Shown here: positions 1-5,999 of the stretch, piece after piece
Layout of the letters: each line of letters begins with the position of its first letter
How positions within the stretch are numbered: the first letter of the stretch is position 1
Assembly: GCA_900314365.1 (NCBI GenBank)
Contig: OMVH01000037.1
Coordinates: 1 to 19,079 of the forward strand
DNA: 19,079 nucleotides
Direction: 5' to 3'
From: an uncultured Prevotella sp.
Lineage (GTDB): Bacteria; Bacteroidota; Bacteroidia; Bacteroidales; Bacteroidaceae
The notes under the pieces: generated by a model
Told to the model about the DNA's origin: nothing
What the model saw: the letters and a program-made list of their open reading frames with translations, nothing else
The model's database searches: none
Made by a program: the position numbers and the translations under genes

Positions 1-348
1 TCTGCAATAATCACAGTTATCCCTACTTTTAAAATAGACTTATCTTCTCGTTAAATAGGTCATCATGACTGCGAGACTGACAAACGGGCAGGAAAATATA
101 TGCAGTTTCTCGCCACACAAACAGAGAAAATCGTAAATTCATGTAAACGGACACAAGTCTCGGAAATAAATATCCCCTTGCAGGGGGGCTCTTGGACATT
201 TTATTAAGGCTTTGCAAGGCGTCATAACTACTCCCAAGAAGTTGAATAAAGAACTATAAGACTGGAGATTAGATCCCTCCATTCGTTATACTTGACTCAC
301 CATTTCCTTCTGGCTCCCACGATGTGGACGGCCGTCCTCAAATACCCA

Positions 349-502
349 CTGCAGGGTGCGGCTCTTGTAGCCGTCCGCATCCGGCGAATGTCGAAAGTGT
401 GACAGAATTTCTTGTTTGCCCGCATCCAGCGAATGCAGAAGGTATGAGAGAAATCCTTCTTGCCCGCAGGATGTGGACGGCTACAAGGGGCGCACCCTGC
501 AG
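349..502. repeat. 34-bp imperfect inverted repeat (fold-back)
   Basis: The arm at 349-382 begins CTGCAGGGTGCG and the arm at 469-502 ends CGCACCCTGCAG. Aligned as reverse complements they match at 31 of 34 positions. The 86-bp interior carries most of a tandem repeat. A further partial direct copy of the right-arm start (GATGTGGACGG) is at 321-331. A run of six T follows the right arm (508-513), so a transcript reading rightward could fold into a large hairpin there. The arrangement resembles a small non-autonomous fold-back element or a decayed intergenic repeat. No flanking target-site duplication is evident. Confidence 0.6.
376..464 (+). repeat. Tandem degenerate 45-bp direct repeat
   Basis: Two adjacent units begin CGCATCCGGCGAATG (376) and CGCATCCAGCGAATG (421), and both end in TTGCC (420 and 464). 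The unit lengths are 45 and 44 bases. They are clearly similar along the whole unit, with scattered substitutions. A third start, CGCAGGATG, follows at 465 and merges with the right arm of the inverted repeat. Confidence 0.6.
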
Positions 503-690
503 CGGACTTTTTTATACGATGATTACCAGAGTGTTACTTCGCAGAAAAGAGTATAGTTATAACGCCTTTATAAGGCGTCTGCAAGTGCTGTCCCTGCAAT
601 TGACAAATACTTCCGAAACTTGGGTAAGCGGAAAGTACAAGTGCTCCATACTCTTTACTAATCGCACTCCATTTGCTGTGCGTCGCCCAA

Positions 691-709
691 GAAGATTCGA
701 GTTTCGAAT
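691..709 (-). terminator. Possible weak terminator of the acyltransferase gene
   Basis: About ten bases past the stop codon on the minus strand, ATTCGA and TCGAAT form a 6-bp stem with a 3-base AAC loop (695-709). The minus-strand sequence then continues CTTCTT. The stem is AT-rich and the pyrimidine tract is mixed, so this is a weak candidate. Confidence 0.3.
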
Positions 710-718
710 ACACCCTTT

Positions 719-1702
719 TCACCCCCCAAAGAGGGCATCAATCACACGGTTGAGCCAGGGCAGCGCAGTGCGGAACCAACGGAACTTTGTCACCGGTTTA
801 CCACCGAAGCCAAGGATAAAATTACGATAGGCGTCGTGGCTGATGGGCATTCCGGCATCGAGAAAATACATGTGGGCATAGTTGTGATGGTAGGCATATC
901 TGAGTGCAGTCCAGATGGCGAGTGCGTTGGACTGATGCTGCGAGCGGGCTCCCTTCCTCGAAGCCAAGTACCAGAGAAAAGCCTTGCCGCTGGAGAAAGC
1001 ACAGGCGCATCCGCCACTGAGCTTGCCCTTGCGATGGGTGAGGAAGAATTTCACGTGTGGGTCGTCCTTGAGAAGTTGAAAGTGCTTTTCTTTCGGAATA
1101 AAGCGTCGGCTGTTGAGCCTGAAGTGCTTGCGCAAGATGGAGCAGAACTCCCCTATCTCGGCACTGTCAGTGGAGACATCGCACGTGAAACCACGGGCTA
1201 CGGCCTTGCTGAGCATGCGCTGCATCTTTGGCTCCAGCCGTTCCTCGGGCGAACGACTGTGAAGCGAGTTGTGTACCTCCTGCCAGCTCACGGGAAAATA
1301 GCCGCAACGGCGGAAATAACGGTAGCCGAACATCTTCGAAGTGAGGTCGCTGAACTCGACGTAGAAGCATAGCCTGCGGCGCAGACGACGCGTGAGGGCA
1401 TGGAGCATCAGAGCAAAGAGCTGCTCTCGGAGATTTTCATCATCGGTGTCGTAGTCACCCTCACCATAGATGCGTCCTTGAGTAAAGATATAGGGAGGAA
1501 AGAGAGAACCGCGCGTACGCACAAGAGCCAGCATATGAGCCACAACACGCCCCTCTCCATTCACCGCCACCACCATGAGCGGTGCATGGCCGGGACTCTG
1601 AGCGGCTATGCGAAACAAGCCGGGACTGTGAAAGAAGTCGTTGTCCGACATGGCGGGCAAGTCGTTGCTTCTGGATATGATTCTCACTGATATGCCTTCC
1701 AT
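719..1702 (-). CDS. FemAB/GNAT-like N-acyltransferase family protein
   Basis: The 327-residue protein looks like the Bacteroidales group of FemAB-like proteins with tandem acyl-CoA N-acyltransferase (GNAT) folds. It has an N-terminal part with a basic stretch (TRRLRRRL, about 104-111), a middle linking region (about 150-175) and a C-terminal half with GGCACAF (230-236), FLWYLASRKG (242-251) and a helix before the MYFLDAGMP strand (278-286). In the family such proteins transfer amino-acyl or acyl groups to amines, often in cell-envelope or polysaccharide synthesis; the substrate here is unknown. There is no signal peptide or membrane segment, so it is cytoplasmic. It is the only minus-strand gene and is divergent from the MgtC gene, with about 100 bp between starts. 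The start ATG follows closely after TAnnTTTG motifs. Family placement is by overall look, not by a definitive motif. Confidence 0.75.
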   Translation of the reverse strand: MEGISVRIISRSNDLPAMSDNDFFHSPGLFRIAAQSPGHAPLMVVAVNGEGRVVAHMLALVRTRGSLFPPYIFTQGRIYGEGDYDTDDENLREQLFALMLHALTRRLRRRLCFYVEFSDLTSKMFGYRYFRRCGYFPVSWQEVHNSLHSRSPEERLEPKMQRMLSKAVARGFTCDVSTDSAEIGEFCSILRKHFRLNSRRFIPKEKHFQLLKDDPHVKFFLTHRKGKLSGGCACAFSSGKAFLWYLASRKGARSQHQSNALAIWTALRYAYHHNYAHMYFLDAGMPISHDAYRNFILGFGGKPVTKFRWFRTALPWLNRVIDALFGG

Positions 1703-1706
1703 AGCG

Positions 1707-1723
1707 CAAAAATACCAAATTTA
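1707..1723 (-). promoter_or_regulatory. Two overlapping -7-like motifs for the acyltransferase gene
   Basis: On the minus strand, TAAATTTG (1716-1723) and TATTTTTG (1707-1714) both match the Bacteroidetes -7 consensus TAnnTTTG. Neither has a good TTTG at the expected -33 distance. The first leaves room for a very short leader before the ATG at 1702-1700; the second would give a nearly leaderless transcript. Confidence 0.4.
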
Positions 1724-1755
1724 TTCTGTAAACGGCAGAATTCTATCCCTCTTTT

Positions 1756-1786
1756 TTTGTCATACCATTGAAAAGTATTACATTTA
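1756..1786 (+). promoter_or_regulatory. Probable promoter of the mgtC-family gene
   Basis: TTTG (1756-1759) and TACATTTA (1779-1786) are separated by 19 bases. This fits the Bacteroidetes -33/-7 arrangement with one mismatch in the -7 box. Transcription would start near 1793, giving a leader of about 13 bases before the ATG at 1806. It also supports that ATG over the longer upstream frame. Confidence 0.5.
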
Positions 1787-1805
1787 CCGCCAAATCACGA
1801 TAGCA

Positions 1806-2483
1806 ATGACAATCAGCAGCGACATGGAGTTCATTCTCCGCATCTTTGTAGCCGCCCTCTTAGGCAGCGCCATTGGCCTCGAAAGGGAATACCGGGCCAA
1901 GGAAGCCGGTTTCAGAACTCACTTCCTTGTAGGCCTGGGCTCTGCACTTTTTATGGTAGTCTCACAGTTCGGTTTCAACGAAGTGCTCTCCCATGTGGCC
2001 CATGCCTCCTTCGACCCGAGCCGTATCGCCTCTCAGGTGGTCACGGGTATCGGCTTCATAGGTGCAGGCACCATCATCTTCCAGAAACATGTAGTCAGAG
2101 GCCTCACTACGGCGGCCGGACTCTGGGTGACTTCCGCCATTGGACTCACGGCAGGGGCCGGACTCTATCTGCTTGCCGTCACGGCCACCCTGCTCGTACT
2201 GCTCTGTCTGGAAGCCATGAACGTTATGGTGAAGCGCTTCGGAACACGACAGATAATGGTTACCTTCTCTTCGCCTGACCGCGAGACCGTGAGACGAATG
2301 CTGGACTCGCTGCAGGGAGCCGACGTGGAAATCGACTCCTACAACATGAAGCCACAGGAAGAGGGCGAGAGGAAACTGCTGACGGTAACCATAGAGATGA
2401 AGATAAGACGGGCCGACTATCAGCGCCACATCATGGACTTTATGCACGAGTTCAACGGAGTGAGCGTGGAAAGCATTGAGTGA
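1806..2483 (+). CDS. MgtC/SapB family inner-membrane protein
   Basis: This 225-residue protein has the MgtC/SapB signature: FVAALLGSAIGLERE, then AGFRTHFLVGLGSALF, then ASQVVTGIGFIGAGTII and VRGLTTAAGLWVTSAIG. Several hydrophobic segments span roughly the first 140 residues, and a soluble C-terminal part of about 85 residues resembles the ACT-like tail of the longer family members. In pathogens MgtC acts in growth at low magnesium and modulates the F-type ATPase; in most bacteria the role is undefined, with magnesium or membrane homeostasis the usual guess. The frame is open from 1641, but residues before 1806 overlap the antisense acyltransferase gene and lack family similarity. I chose ATG 1806; ATG 1824 (MEFILRIF) is also possible. 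Confidence 0.88.
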   Translation: MTISSDMEFILRIFVAALLGSAIGLEREYRAKEAGFRTHFLVGLGSALFMVVSQFGFNEVLSHVAHASFDPSRIASQVVTGIGFIGAGTIIFQKHVVRGLTTAAGLWVTSAIGLTAGAGLYLLAVTATLLVLLCLEAMNVMVKRFGTRQIMVTFSSPDRETVRRMLDSLQGADVEIDSYNMKPQEEGERKLLTVTIEMKIRRADYQRHIMDFMHEFNGVSVESIE

Positions 2484-2561
2484 AAGGGGACAGGCATTGC
2501 CCTTATGACTAATTTACGGACAAAGAGACTGCCGTCAGCTCGGAAAAAAGAAACATTTTGC

Positions 2562-2592
2562 TTGGCTGTTCCCGGTGTTTGGGCTAACTTTG
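2562..2592 (+). promoter_or_regulatory. Promoter of the nitroreductase-kdsC-maf group
   Basis: TTG (2562-2564) is followed after 20 bases by TAACTTTG (2585-2592), an exact match to the TAnnTTTG -7 consensus. The start site would be near 2598, giving a leader of about 22 bases to the ATG at 2621. No comparable motif precedes kdsC or maf, which suggests one transcript for the three genes. Confidence 0.6.
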
Positions 2593-2620
2593 CAGTGTCA
2601 ATTTAAAAATATTCATAACG

Positions 2621-3139
2621 ATGGATTTCAAGAATCTTGTACAGCAACGGCGTAGTCACCGCAAGTTTTCCGACACAGCCGTATCAGCCGAAGAGCTGCA
2701 CCTCATACTAAGGGCGGCACTGATGGCCCCCACAGCCATGAACCGCCGGGCCTGGCACTTCTATGTCACCCGCGACCGGCGTCTGCTCAACCAATTGGCA
2801 GAAGCTAAAAAGAGCGGAGCACTGATGTTGAAGGAGGCCAGCGTAGCCGTAGCCATAGCCTGCGATCCCGAAGAGGATGGGTGCTGGATTGAAGACTGCT
2901 CTATCGCAGCCATCAACATGCAGTATCAGGCCGAAGAACTCGGGCTCGGCAGCTGTTGGGTGGAAATGCGCGACCATAGTCGTGCCGACGGCAAGCCCGC
3001 AGAAGAGGCGGTGCGCGAGATTCTCAGCATCAGAGAACAGAGGGTGCTCTGCATCGTGGCTATCGGACATGCAGCCGACAAAAAGGACGCTGCCGACGAA
3101 GACAAACTGAAGTGGAACGCAGTGGAAATGGTGGAATAA
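2621..3139 (+). CDS. Nitroreductase family FMN-dependent oxidoreductase
   Basis: The 172-residue protein matches the short nitroreductase family: RRSHRKF near residue 10 (binds the FMN phosphate in relatives), APTAMNRRAWHF (36-47, usually APSAMNRQPW), the central helix with SIAAINMQYQAEELGLGSCWVEMR, and a C-terminal VLCIVAIGHA strand. Such enzymes use NAD(P)H and FMN to reduce nitro compounds, quinones or other electrophiles; the physiological substrate here is unknown. It is cytoplasmic and probably a homodimer, since the FMN sites of the family lie at the dimer interface. It is the first gene after a good promoter, with only 7 bases before kdsC. The stop is intact and the length is normal for the small subfamily. 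Confidence 0.9.
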   Translation: MDFKNLVQQRRSHRKFSDTAVSAEELHLILRAALMAPTAMNRRAWHFYVTRDRRLLNQLAEAKKSGALMLKEASVAVAIACDPEEDGCWIEDCSIAAINMQYQAEELGLGSCWVEMRDHSRADGKPAEEAVREILSIREQRVLCIVAIGHAADKKDAADEDKLKWNAVEMVE

Positions 3140-3146
3140 GCACAGT

Positions 3147-3665
3147 ATGATTGACTACGATCTGACGAAAATCAAGGCTGTAGCCTTCGATGTCGACGGA
3201 GTGCTGTCGGCGGAAACCATCGTGCTTGCCTCCAACGGTGAGCCCCTGCGAACGGTGAACATCAAGGACGGCTACGCCATACAGCTGGCACAGAAACAAG
3301 GACTGCGCGTAGCCATTATCACCGGTGGCAGAACGGAGGCTGTGAGACTGCGCTACGCCGGACTAGGCGTGGAGGACATCTACATGGGAAGCGCCATAAA
3401 AATCAAGACCTACGAGGAGTTCTGTTCTAAATACGGATTGCATGACGAAGAGATACTCTACATGGGCGACGACATCCCCGACTTGGAAGTGATGAGACGC
3501 GTGGGATGTCCCTGCTGCCCCGCCGATGCCTGTCCTGAAGTCAGAGACATCAGTATCTACGTGAGCCATTGCAAGGGGGGCTACGGCTGTGGACGCGACG
3601 TGCTGGAGCAGGTGCTCCGTGCGCGCGGTAAATGGATGAACGACGAAAAAGCTTTCGGATGGTGA
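3147..3665 (+). CDS. kdsC: KdsC-type HAD phosphatase (Kdo 8-phosphate phosphatase)
   Basis: The protein has 172 residues, the size of KdsC, which lacks a HAD cap domain and works as a tetramer. HAD motif I is FDVDGVL with nucleophile D15 and D17; motif II is ITGGRT (58-63); motif IV is MGDDIPD (106-112). NIKDGYAIQLA (38-48) is typical of the KdsC beta-hairpin region. The tail GGYGCGRD (144-151) corresponds to the GGxGAxRE motif, with Cys-Gly in the variable places. The reaction removes phosphate from 3-deoxy-D-manno-octulosonate 8-phosphate to give Kdo for lipopolysaccharide inner core. The gene lies between the nitroreductase and maf. A different sugar-acid phosphatase is possible, but Kdo is most likely in a Gram-negative. 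Confidence 0.88.
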   Translation: MIDYDLTKIKAVAFDVDGVLSAETIVLASNGEPLRTVNIKDGYAIQLAQKQGLRVAIITGGRTEAVRLRYAGLGVEDIYMGSAIKIKTYEEFCSKYGLHDEEILYMGDDIPDLEVMRRVGCPCCPADACPEVRDISIYVSHCKGGYGCGRDVLEQVLRARGKWMNDEKAFGW

Positions 3666-3704
3666 AACCATGAGAAGAATTCAGCAAACAGACTATCAGA
3701 AAAT

Positions 3705-4301
3705 ATGACACGCACAACCCGATACAACATAATCCTTGCCAGCAATTCCCCGCGCAGGCGAGAACTGCTCGGAGGGCTCGACATCAACTTCAGCGTCAGG
3801 GTTCTTCCCGGAATCAAGGAAGGCTACCCCTCCCACCTGACCACTGAGGAGATACCACAGTTCATTGCCTCCGAGAAGGCCGCTGCTTACAATGTCGCAG
3901 CCGACGAGCTCATCATCACCGCTGACACCATTGTGGCACTCGGCAAAGAAATCATGGGCAAACCGCAGGATGAGGCCGACGCGGTGAGGATGCTTTCGGA
4001 ACTCAGCGGACGCACGCACCAGGTGGTGACAGGCGTCTGTCTGACCACAGCCACGGAGCAACGGTGCTTCGCAGTGACCACCGACGTGACATTCAGAGAG
4101 TTAACAAAGAAAGAGATTCTCTATTACGTAACCAACTACAAGCCCTACGACAAGGCTGGTGCCTACGGCATTCAGGAATGGATTGGCTACATCGGCGTAA
4201 GTTCCATTCATGGAAGCTACTTCAACGTCATGGGGCTTCCCGTGCAGCGAATCAACGACGAGCTCGAAGCCATGAATGTATTCGATGCCGACGCAAAATA
4301 G
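3705..4301 (+). CDS. maf: Maf-family nucleoside triphosphate pyrophosphatase
   Basis: The 198-residue protein has all Maf motifs: ASNSPRRRELL (12-22) at the N-terminal phosphate-binding end, ADTIV with D74 as the likely metal/catalytic aspartate, GKP (85-87), SGRTHQVVTG (101-110), KPYDKAGAYGIQ (146-157) and NVMGLPV (174-180). The KPYDKAGAYGIQ form fits the YhdE-type subgroup that hydrolyses dTTP, UTP and modified pyrimidine nucleotides to the monophosphate and pyrophosphate, as house-cleaning. It follows kdsC after 39 bases and is likely the last gene of that transcript. The start ATG is the first of the conserved frame. Confidence 0.92.
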   Translation: MTRTTRYNIILASNSPRRRELLGGLDINFSVRVLPGIKEGYPSHLTTEEIPQFIASEKAAAYNVAADELIITADTIVALGKEIMGKPQDEADAVRMLSELSGRTHQVVTGVCLTTATEQRCFAVTTDVTFRELTKKEILYYVTNYKPYDKAGAYGIQEWIGYIGVSSIHGSYFNVMGLPVQRINDELEAMNVFDADAK

Positions 4302-4348
4302 ACAAGGATGGAGAAAAAGAAAATAAACCAAAAATAATGTGGTAAAAA

Positions 4349-4380
4349 TTTGTCAGTCTCAATTAATCAGTGTACATTTG
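4349..4380 (+). promoter_or_regulatory. Consensus promoter for a transcript between maf and moxR
   Basis: TTTG (4349-4352) and TACATTTG (4373-4380) are 20 bases apart, an exact match to both Bacteroidetes promoter boxes and to the usual spacing. The start site would be about 4387. No protein gene begins within 450 bases downstream, and moxR has its own promoter, so this points to a non-coding transcript. Confidence 0.6.
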
Positions 4381-4386
4381 CGTAAT

Positions 4387-4735
4387 TAAAACAAGAAGAT
4401 AAATCAGATTGTAGTCTGACGAGATTCCTTCTAAGCGACGGTACAACGGCAATAAAAGGTAAAGCGCTTAAAGGTGGTCGTTACTCGATAATGTGGTGTG
4501 AGTGGCTATCATCTTGCGTCTTTATCAATCGCCGAATAGTACCGTGCGCTTGGTGAAAAGCGCTCACACCCTTCTTCGCCCCTTTGCTGCGGTCACAGAC
4601 GTAGCTGTCTACTAAATTATTTTCTTCATACATGTTGTTTCTGTTAACTTTTCACACGCAGAAAGCCAACAGCCGAAAGAAACGGAAGCCTCAAAAGAGG
4701 CAGCAGGCAAAGGGCTCGGGACGCAGTTGCCCCCT
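4387..4735 (+). ncRNA. Candidate structured non-coding RNA (family not recognised)
   Basis: The RNA would begin at the start site of the 4349-4380 promoter; its 3' end is uncertain. Pairings readable by eye: AAGAAG (4393-4398) with CTTCTT (4571-4576) as a closing stem; TCAGA/TCTGA hairpin (4404-4408, 4415-4419); GCGACGGTAC (4435-4444) with GTACCGTGCGC (4539-4549, one bulge), stacked on CGGC/GCCG (4447-4450, 4531-4534) and an A/T-rich pairing (4452-4458 with 4520-4525); and GGTGTGAGTG (4495-4504) with CGCTCACACC (4561-4570), 10 bp with one G-U. The last two helices cross, which makes a pseudoknot. A competing GCGCTT/AAGCGC hairpin (4546-4551, 4558-4563) exists. A 3' part pairs CCCTTTGC (4580-4587) with GCAAAGGG (4707-4714). 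I do not see the conserved cores of RNase P RNA, tmRNA or SRP RNA. The compact domain 4393-4576 is close to 6S RNA in size, but I cannot assign it. Confidence 0.42.
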
Positions 4736-4798
4736 ACGATAAAAGTTCTTAAATTATCACCTTTAGGAATCTTTTTTAATATTATTTAGGTGCGATAG

Positions 4799-4830
4799 TT
4801 TTATTGTCCGTGCATTATATTGTAATTTTG
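4799..4830 (+). promoter_or_regulatory. Promoter of the moxR-bat operon
   Basis: TAATTTTG (4823-4830) matches the TAnnTTTG -7 consensus exactly. TTTT at 4799-4802 stands 20 bases upstream as a weak -33 element. The start site would be about 4836, giving a leader of about 31 AT-rich bases to the moxR ATG. No similarly good motif occurs before the later genes up to batD-batE, so this is probably the main promoter of the locus. Confidence 0.55.
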
Positions 4831-4867
4831 CGTTCGATTTGAAGCATAAAACGAAATTCAGAATATT

Positions 4868-5863
4868 ATGGCAGAAGCTATTGATATCCGCGAGCTGAAC
4901 ATGCGGATAGAGCAACAAAGTGGGTTTGTCACAAACCTTGTAACCGGCATGAATCAGGTCATCGTGGGGCAGAAGCACCTTATCGACTCCCTGCTCATCT
5001 CGCTTTTGAGCGATGGTCATATTCTGCTTGAAGGTGTGCCCGGACTGGCCAAGACACTTGCCATCAAGACACTCTCGCAGCTCATTGACGCAGGCTACAG
5101 CCGCATTCAGTTCACCCCCGACCTCCTTCCTGCCGATGTCATCGGCACACTCATCTATTCGCAGAAAGATGAAAACTTCCATGTAAAGAAGGGTCCCGTG
5201 TTTGCCAACTTTGTGTTGGCCGACGAAATCAACCGTGCTCCGGCAAAGGTGCAGAGCGCCCTGCTTGAGGCCATGCAGGAACACGAAGTAACTATCGGCG
5301 ACAACACGTTCAAGCTCCCCGACCCCTTCCTGGTGATGGCTACGCAGAACCCCATTGAGCAGGAAGGCACCTACGAACTGCCTGAGGCACAGGTTGACCG
5401 TTTCATGCTGAAGGTGGTAATCGACTACCCCACCATCGACGAGGAAAAACTTATCATCCGGGAAAACATCAAGGGCGCACTGCCCAAGGTGACACCTGTG
5501 ACAACAGCCAAGGAGATATTGGAGGCGAGGAAAATAGTCAACGAGGTCTATATCGACGAGAAGATAGAGCAATACATTGCCGACATCGTCTTCGCCACAC
5601 GCTATCCCGACCGCTATGGTCTGCCAGAGCTGAAGGACATGATAACCTATGGCGGAAGCCCGCGCGCGAGCATCAATCTCGCTAAGGCTGCCCGCGCCTA
5701 CGCTTTCATCAAACATCGTGGCTACGTGGTGCCCGAAGATGTCAGGGCTGTAGCCCACGACGTGCTCCGCCACCGCATAGGACTCAGCTACGAGGCCGAA
5801 GCAAGCAACGTGACGAGCGAGGAAATCGTAAGCAAGATTATCAATAAGATTGAAGTGCCCTAA
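4868..5863 (+). CDS. moxR: MoxR-family AAA+ ATPase of the Bat locus
   Basis: The 331-residue protein is a full-length MoxR ATPase. Walker A is GVPGLAKT (56-63), with Ala in place of the second Gly as in many MoxR proteins; Walker B is FVLADE (115-120); sensor 1 is TQN (159-161); the arginine-finger region is DRF (177-179); sensor 2 is GGSPRAS (262-268). The EQEGTYELPEAQ stretch (164-175) is diagnostic of the family. MoxR proteins form cytoplasmic hexamers and act as chaperone-like ATPases on von Willebrand A partners. Here three vWA-type products (DUF58, BatA, BatB) follow, which are the probable partners. It has its own promoter and no clear Shine-Dalgarno. A 136-base gap separates it from the DUF58 gene. 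Confidence 0.95.
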   Translation: MAEAIDIRELNMRIEQQSGFVTNLVTGMNQVIVGQKHLIDSLLISLLSDGHILLEGVPGLAKTLAIKTLSQLIDAGYSRIQFTPDLLPADVIGTLIYSQKDENFHVKKGPVFANFVLADEINRAPAKVQSALLEAMQEHEVTIGDNTFKLPDPFLVMATQNPIEQEGTYELPEAQVDRFMLKVVIDYPTIDEEKLIIRENIKGALPKVTPVTTAKEILEARKIVNEVYIDEKIEQYIADIVFATRYPDRYGLPELKDMITYGGSPRASINLAKAARAYAFIKHRGYVVPEDVRAVAHDVLRHRIGLSYEAEASNVTSEEIVSKIINKIEVP

Positions 5864-5869
5864 AAGCAA

Positions 5870-5882
5870 CACTGGACCAGTG
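5870..5882. repeat. Perfect palindrome in the moxR-DUF58 gap
   Basis: CACTGG-A-CCAGTG is a perfect 6-bp inverted repeat around one base, seven bases after the moxR stop. A one-base loop makes an RNA hairpin poor unless the inner pairs open, so it could instead be an operator-like site or chance. No T-run follows, so it is not a terminator. Confidence 0.35.
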
Positions 5883-5999
5883 GCAGAATGCCTCAGACAC
5901 TCCTCCAAAGGCATAAAACCTCAAGCGCAGCTGAAAATGGAAGCCGGAACAAAAACTGACAAGCATGCACCGGCAATTGATTAATTTGTAACTCGTTGA

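Larger units (their letters stand above)
216..585. repeat. Scattered copies of a short AAGGCGT-type repeat
   Basis: The segment at 216-229 (AAGGCGTCATAACT) matches the reverse complement of 555-568 (AGTTATAACGCCTT) at 13 of 14 bases. Positions 201-218 and 568-585 are similar in direct orientation (TTATTAAGGCTTTGCAAG against TTATAAGGCGTCTGCAAG). Within the second copy, ACGCCTT and AAGGCGT (562-568 and 572-578) form a perfect 7-bp inverted repeat around TAT. This looks like fragments of one intergenic repeat family. Whether it is dispersed in the genome cannot be seen from this window. Confidence 0.45.
1..718. other. Gene-free region with degenerate repeats
   Basis: No open frame here looks like a real protein. 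The longest + frame (324-830) runs into the antisense of the acyltransferase gene and translates the 45-bp repeat as a repeated PHPAN-containing peptide. A 62-codon minus frame (29-217) has no recognisable domain. What is present is repeat structure, listed separately: a 34-bp imperfect inverted repeat around a tandem 45-bp repeat, and related short segments near 201-230 and 555-585. A small GC hairpin (CCCCT / AGGGG, 174-178 and 182-186) lies between them. The left edge may contain the end or leader of a gene outside the window, but I cannot identify it. Confidence 0.6.
4302..4867. other. 566-base gap with two promoters and a candidate RNA
   Basis: No protein-coding gene is convincing here; the only small frame of note is a 50-codon minus-strand one (4481-4633) that I reject. 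The gap contains a consensus promoter at 4349-4380, a candidate structured RNA from about 4387, a GCCTC/GAGGC hairpin at 4688-4701 with an AAAA loop, a second promoter at 4799-4830, and the short moxR leader. A T-run at 4772-4777 has no strong stem before it. I see no clear terminator for maf. Confidence 0.6.

Noticed and set aside
29..217. 62-codon minus-strand frame at the left edge
   Set aside because: No domain, signal or promoter was found, and it lies in repeat-rich intergenic DNA. It could be translated repeat sequence.
1..718. CRISPR array from the repeated units
   Set aside because: The units are directly tandem without spacers, only two copies are near full length, and no cas gene is present.
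324..830. 168-codon + strand frame
   Set aside because: Its first half translates the tandem repeat (PHPAN-type peptide twice) and its second half is antisense to the acyltransferase gene. There is no consistent domain and no promoter or start context.
1641..1805. Longer N-terminus for the MgtC-family protein
   Set aside because: The extra 55 residues overlap the antisense acyltransferase start and both promoter regions and show no MgtC similarity. The promoter at 1756-1786 lies downstream of 1641.
4481..4633. 50-codon minus-strand frame (starts MYEENNLVDSY) opposite the candidate RNA
   Set aside because: It is short, has no TAnnTTTG promoter on its strand and no recognisable family. The opposite strand has a consensus promoter and extensive pairing, which explains the region better. 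It should be reconsidered if homologues with synonymous substitutions are found.
4688..4701. GCCTC-AAAA-GAGGC hairpin as a terminator of the candidate RNA
   Set aside because: The 5-bp stem is reasonable, but no T-run follows. The bases after it appear to pair back to 4580-4587, so it may be an internal hairpin.
4387..4735. RNase P RNA, tmRNA or SRP RNA in the maf-moxR gap
   Set aside because: The GAGGAAAGTCC-type RNase P core, the tmRNA tag with a CCA end and the SRP GGAAGCAGC-type loop are all absent on both strands.
4763..5914. 383-codon open frame on the minus strand opposite moxR
   Set aside because: It is the mirror of a conserved MoxR gene with clear motifs. The frame is open because of codon bias, and its product, rich in Cys, His and Val, has no recognisable domain.
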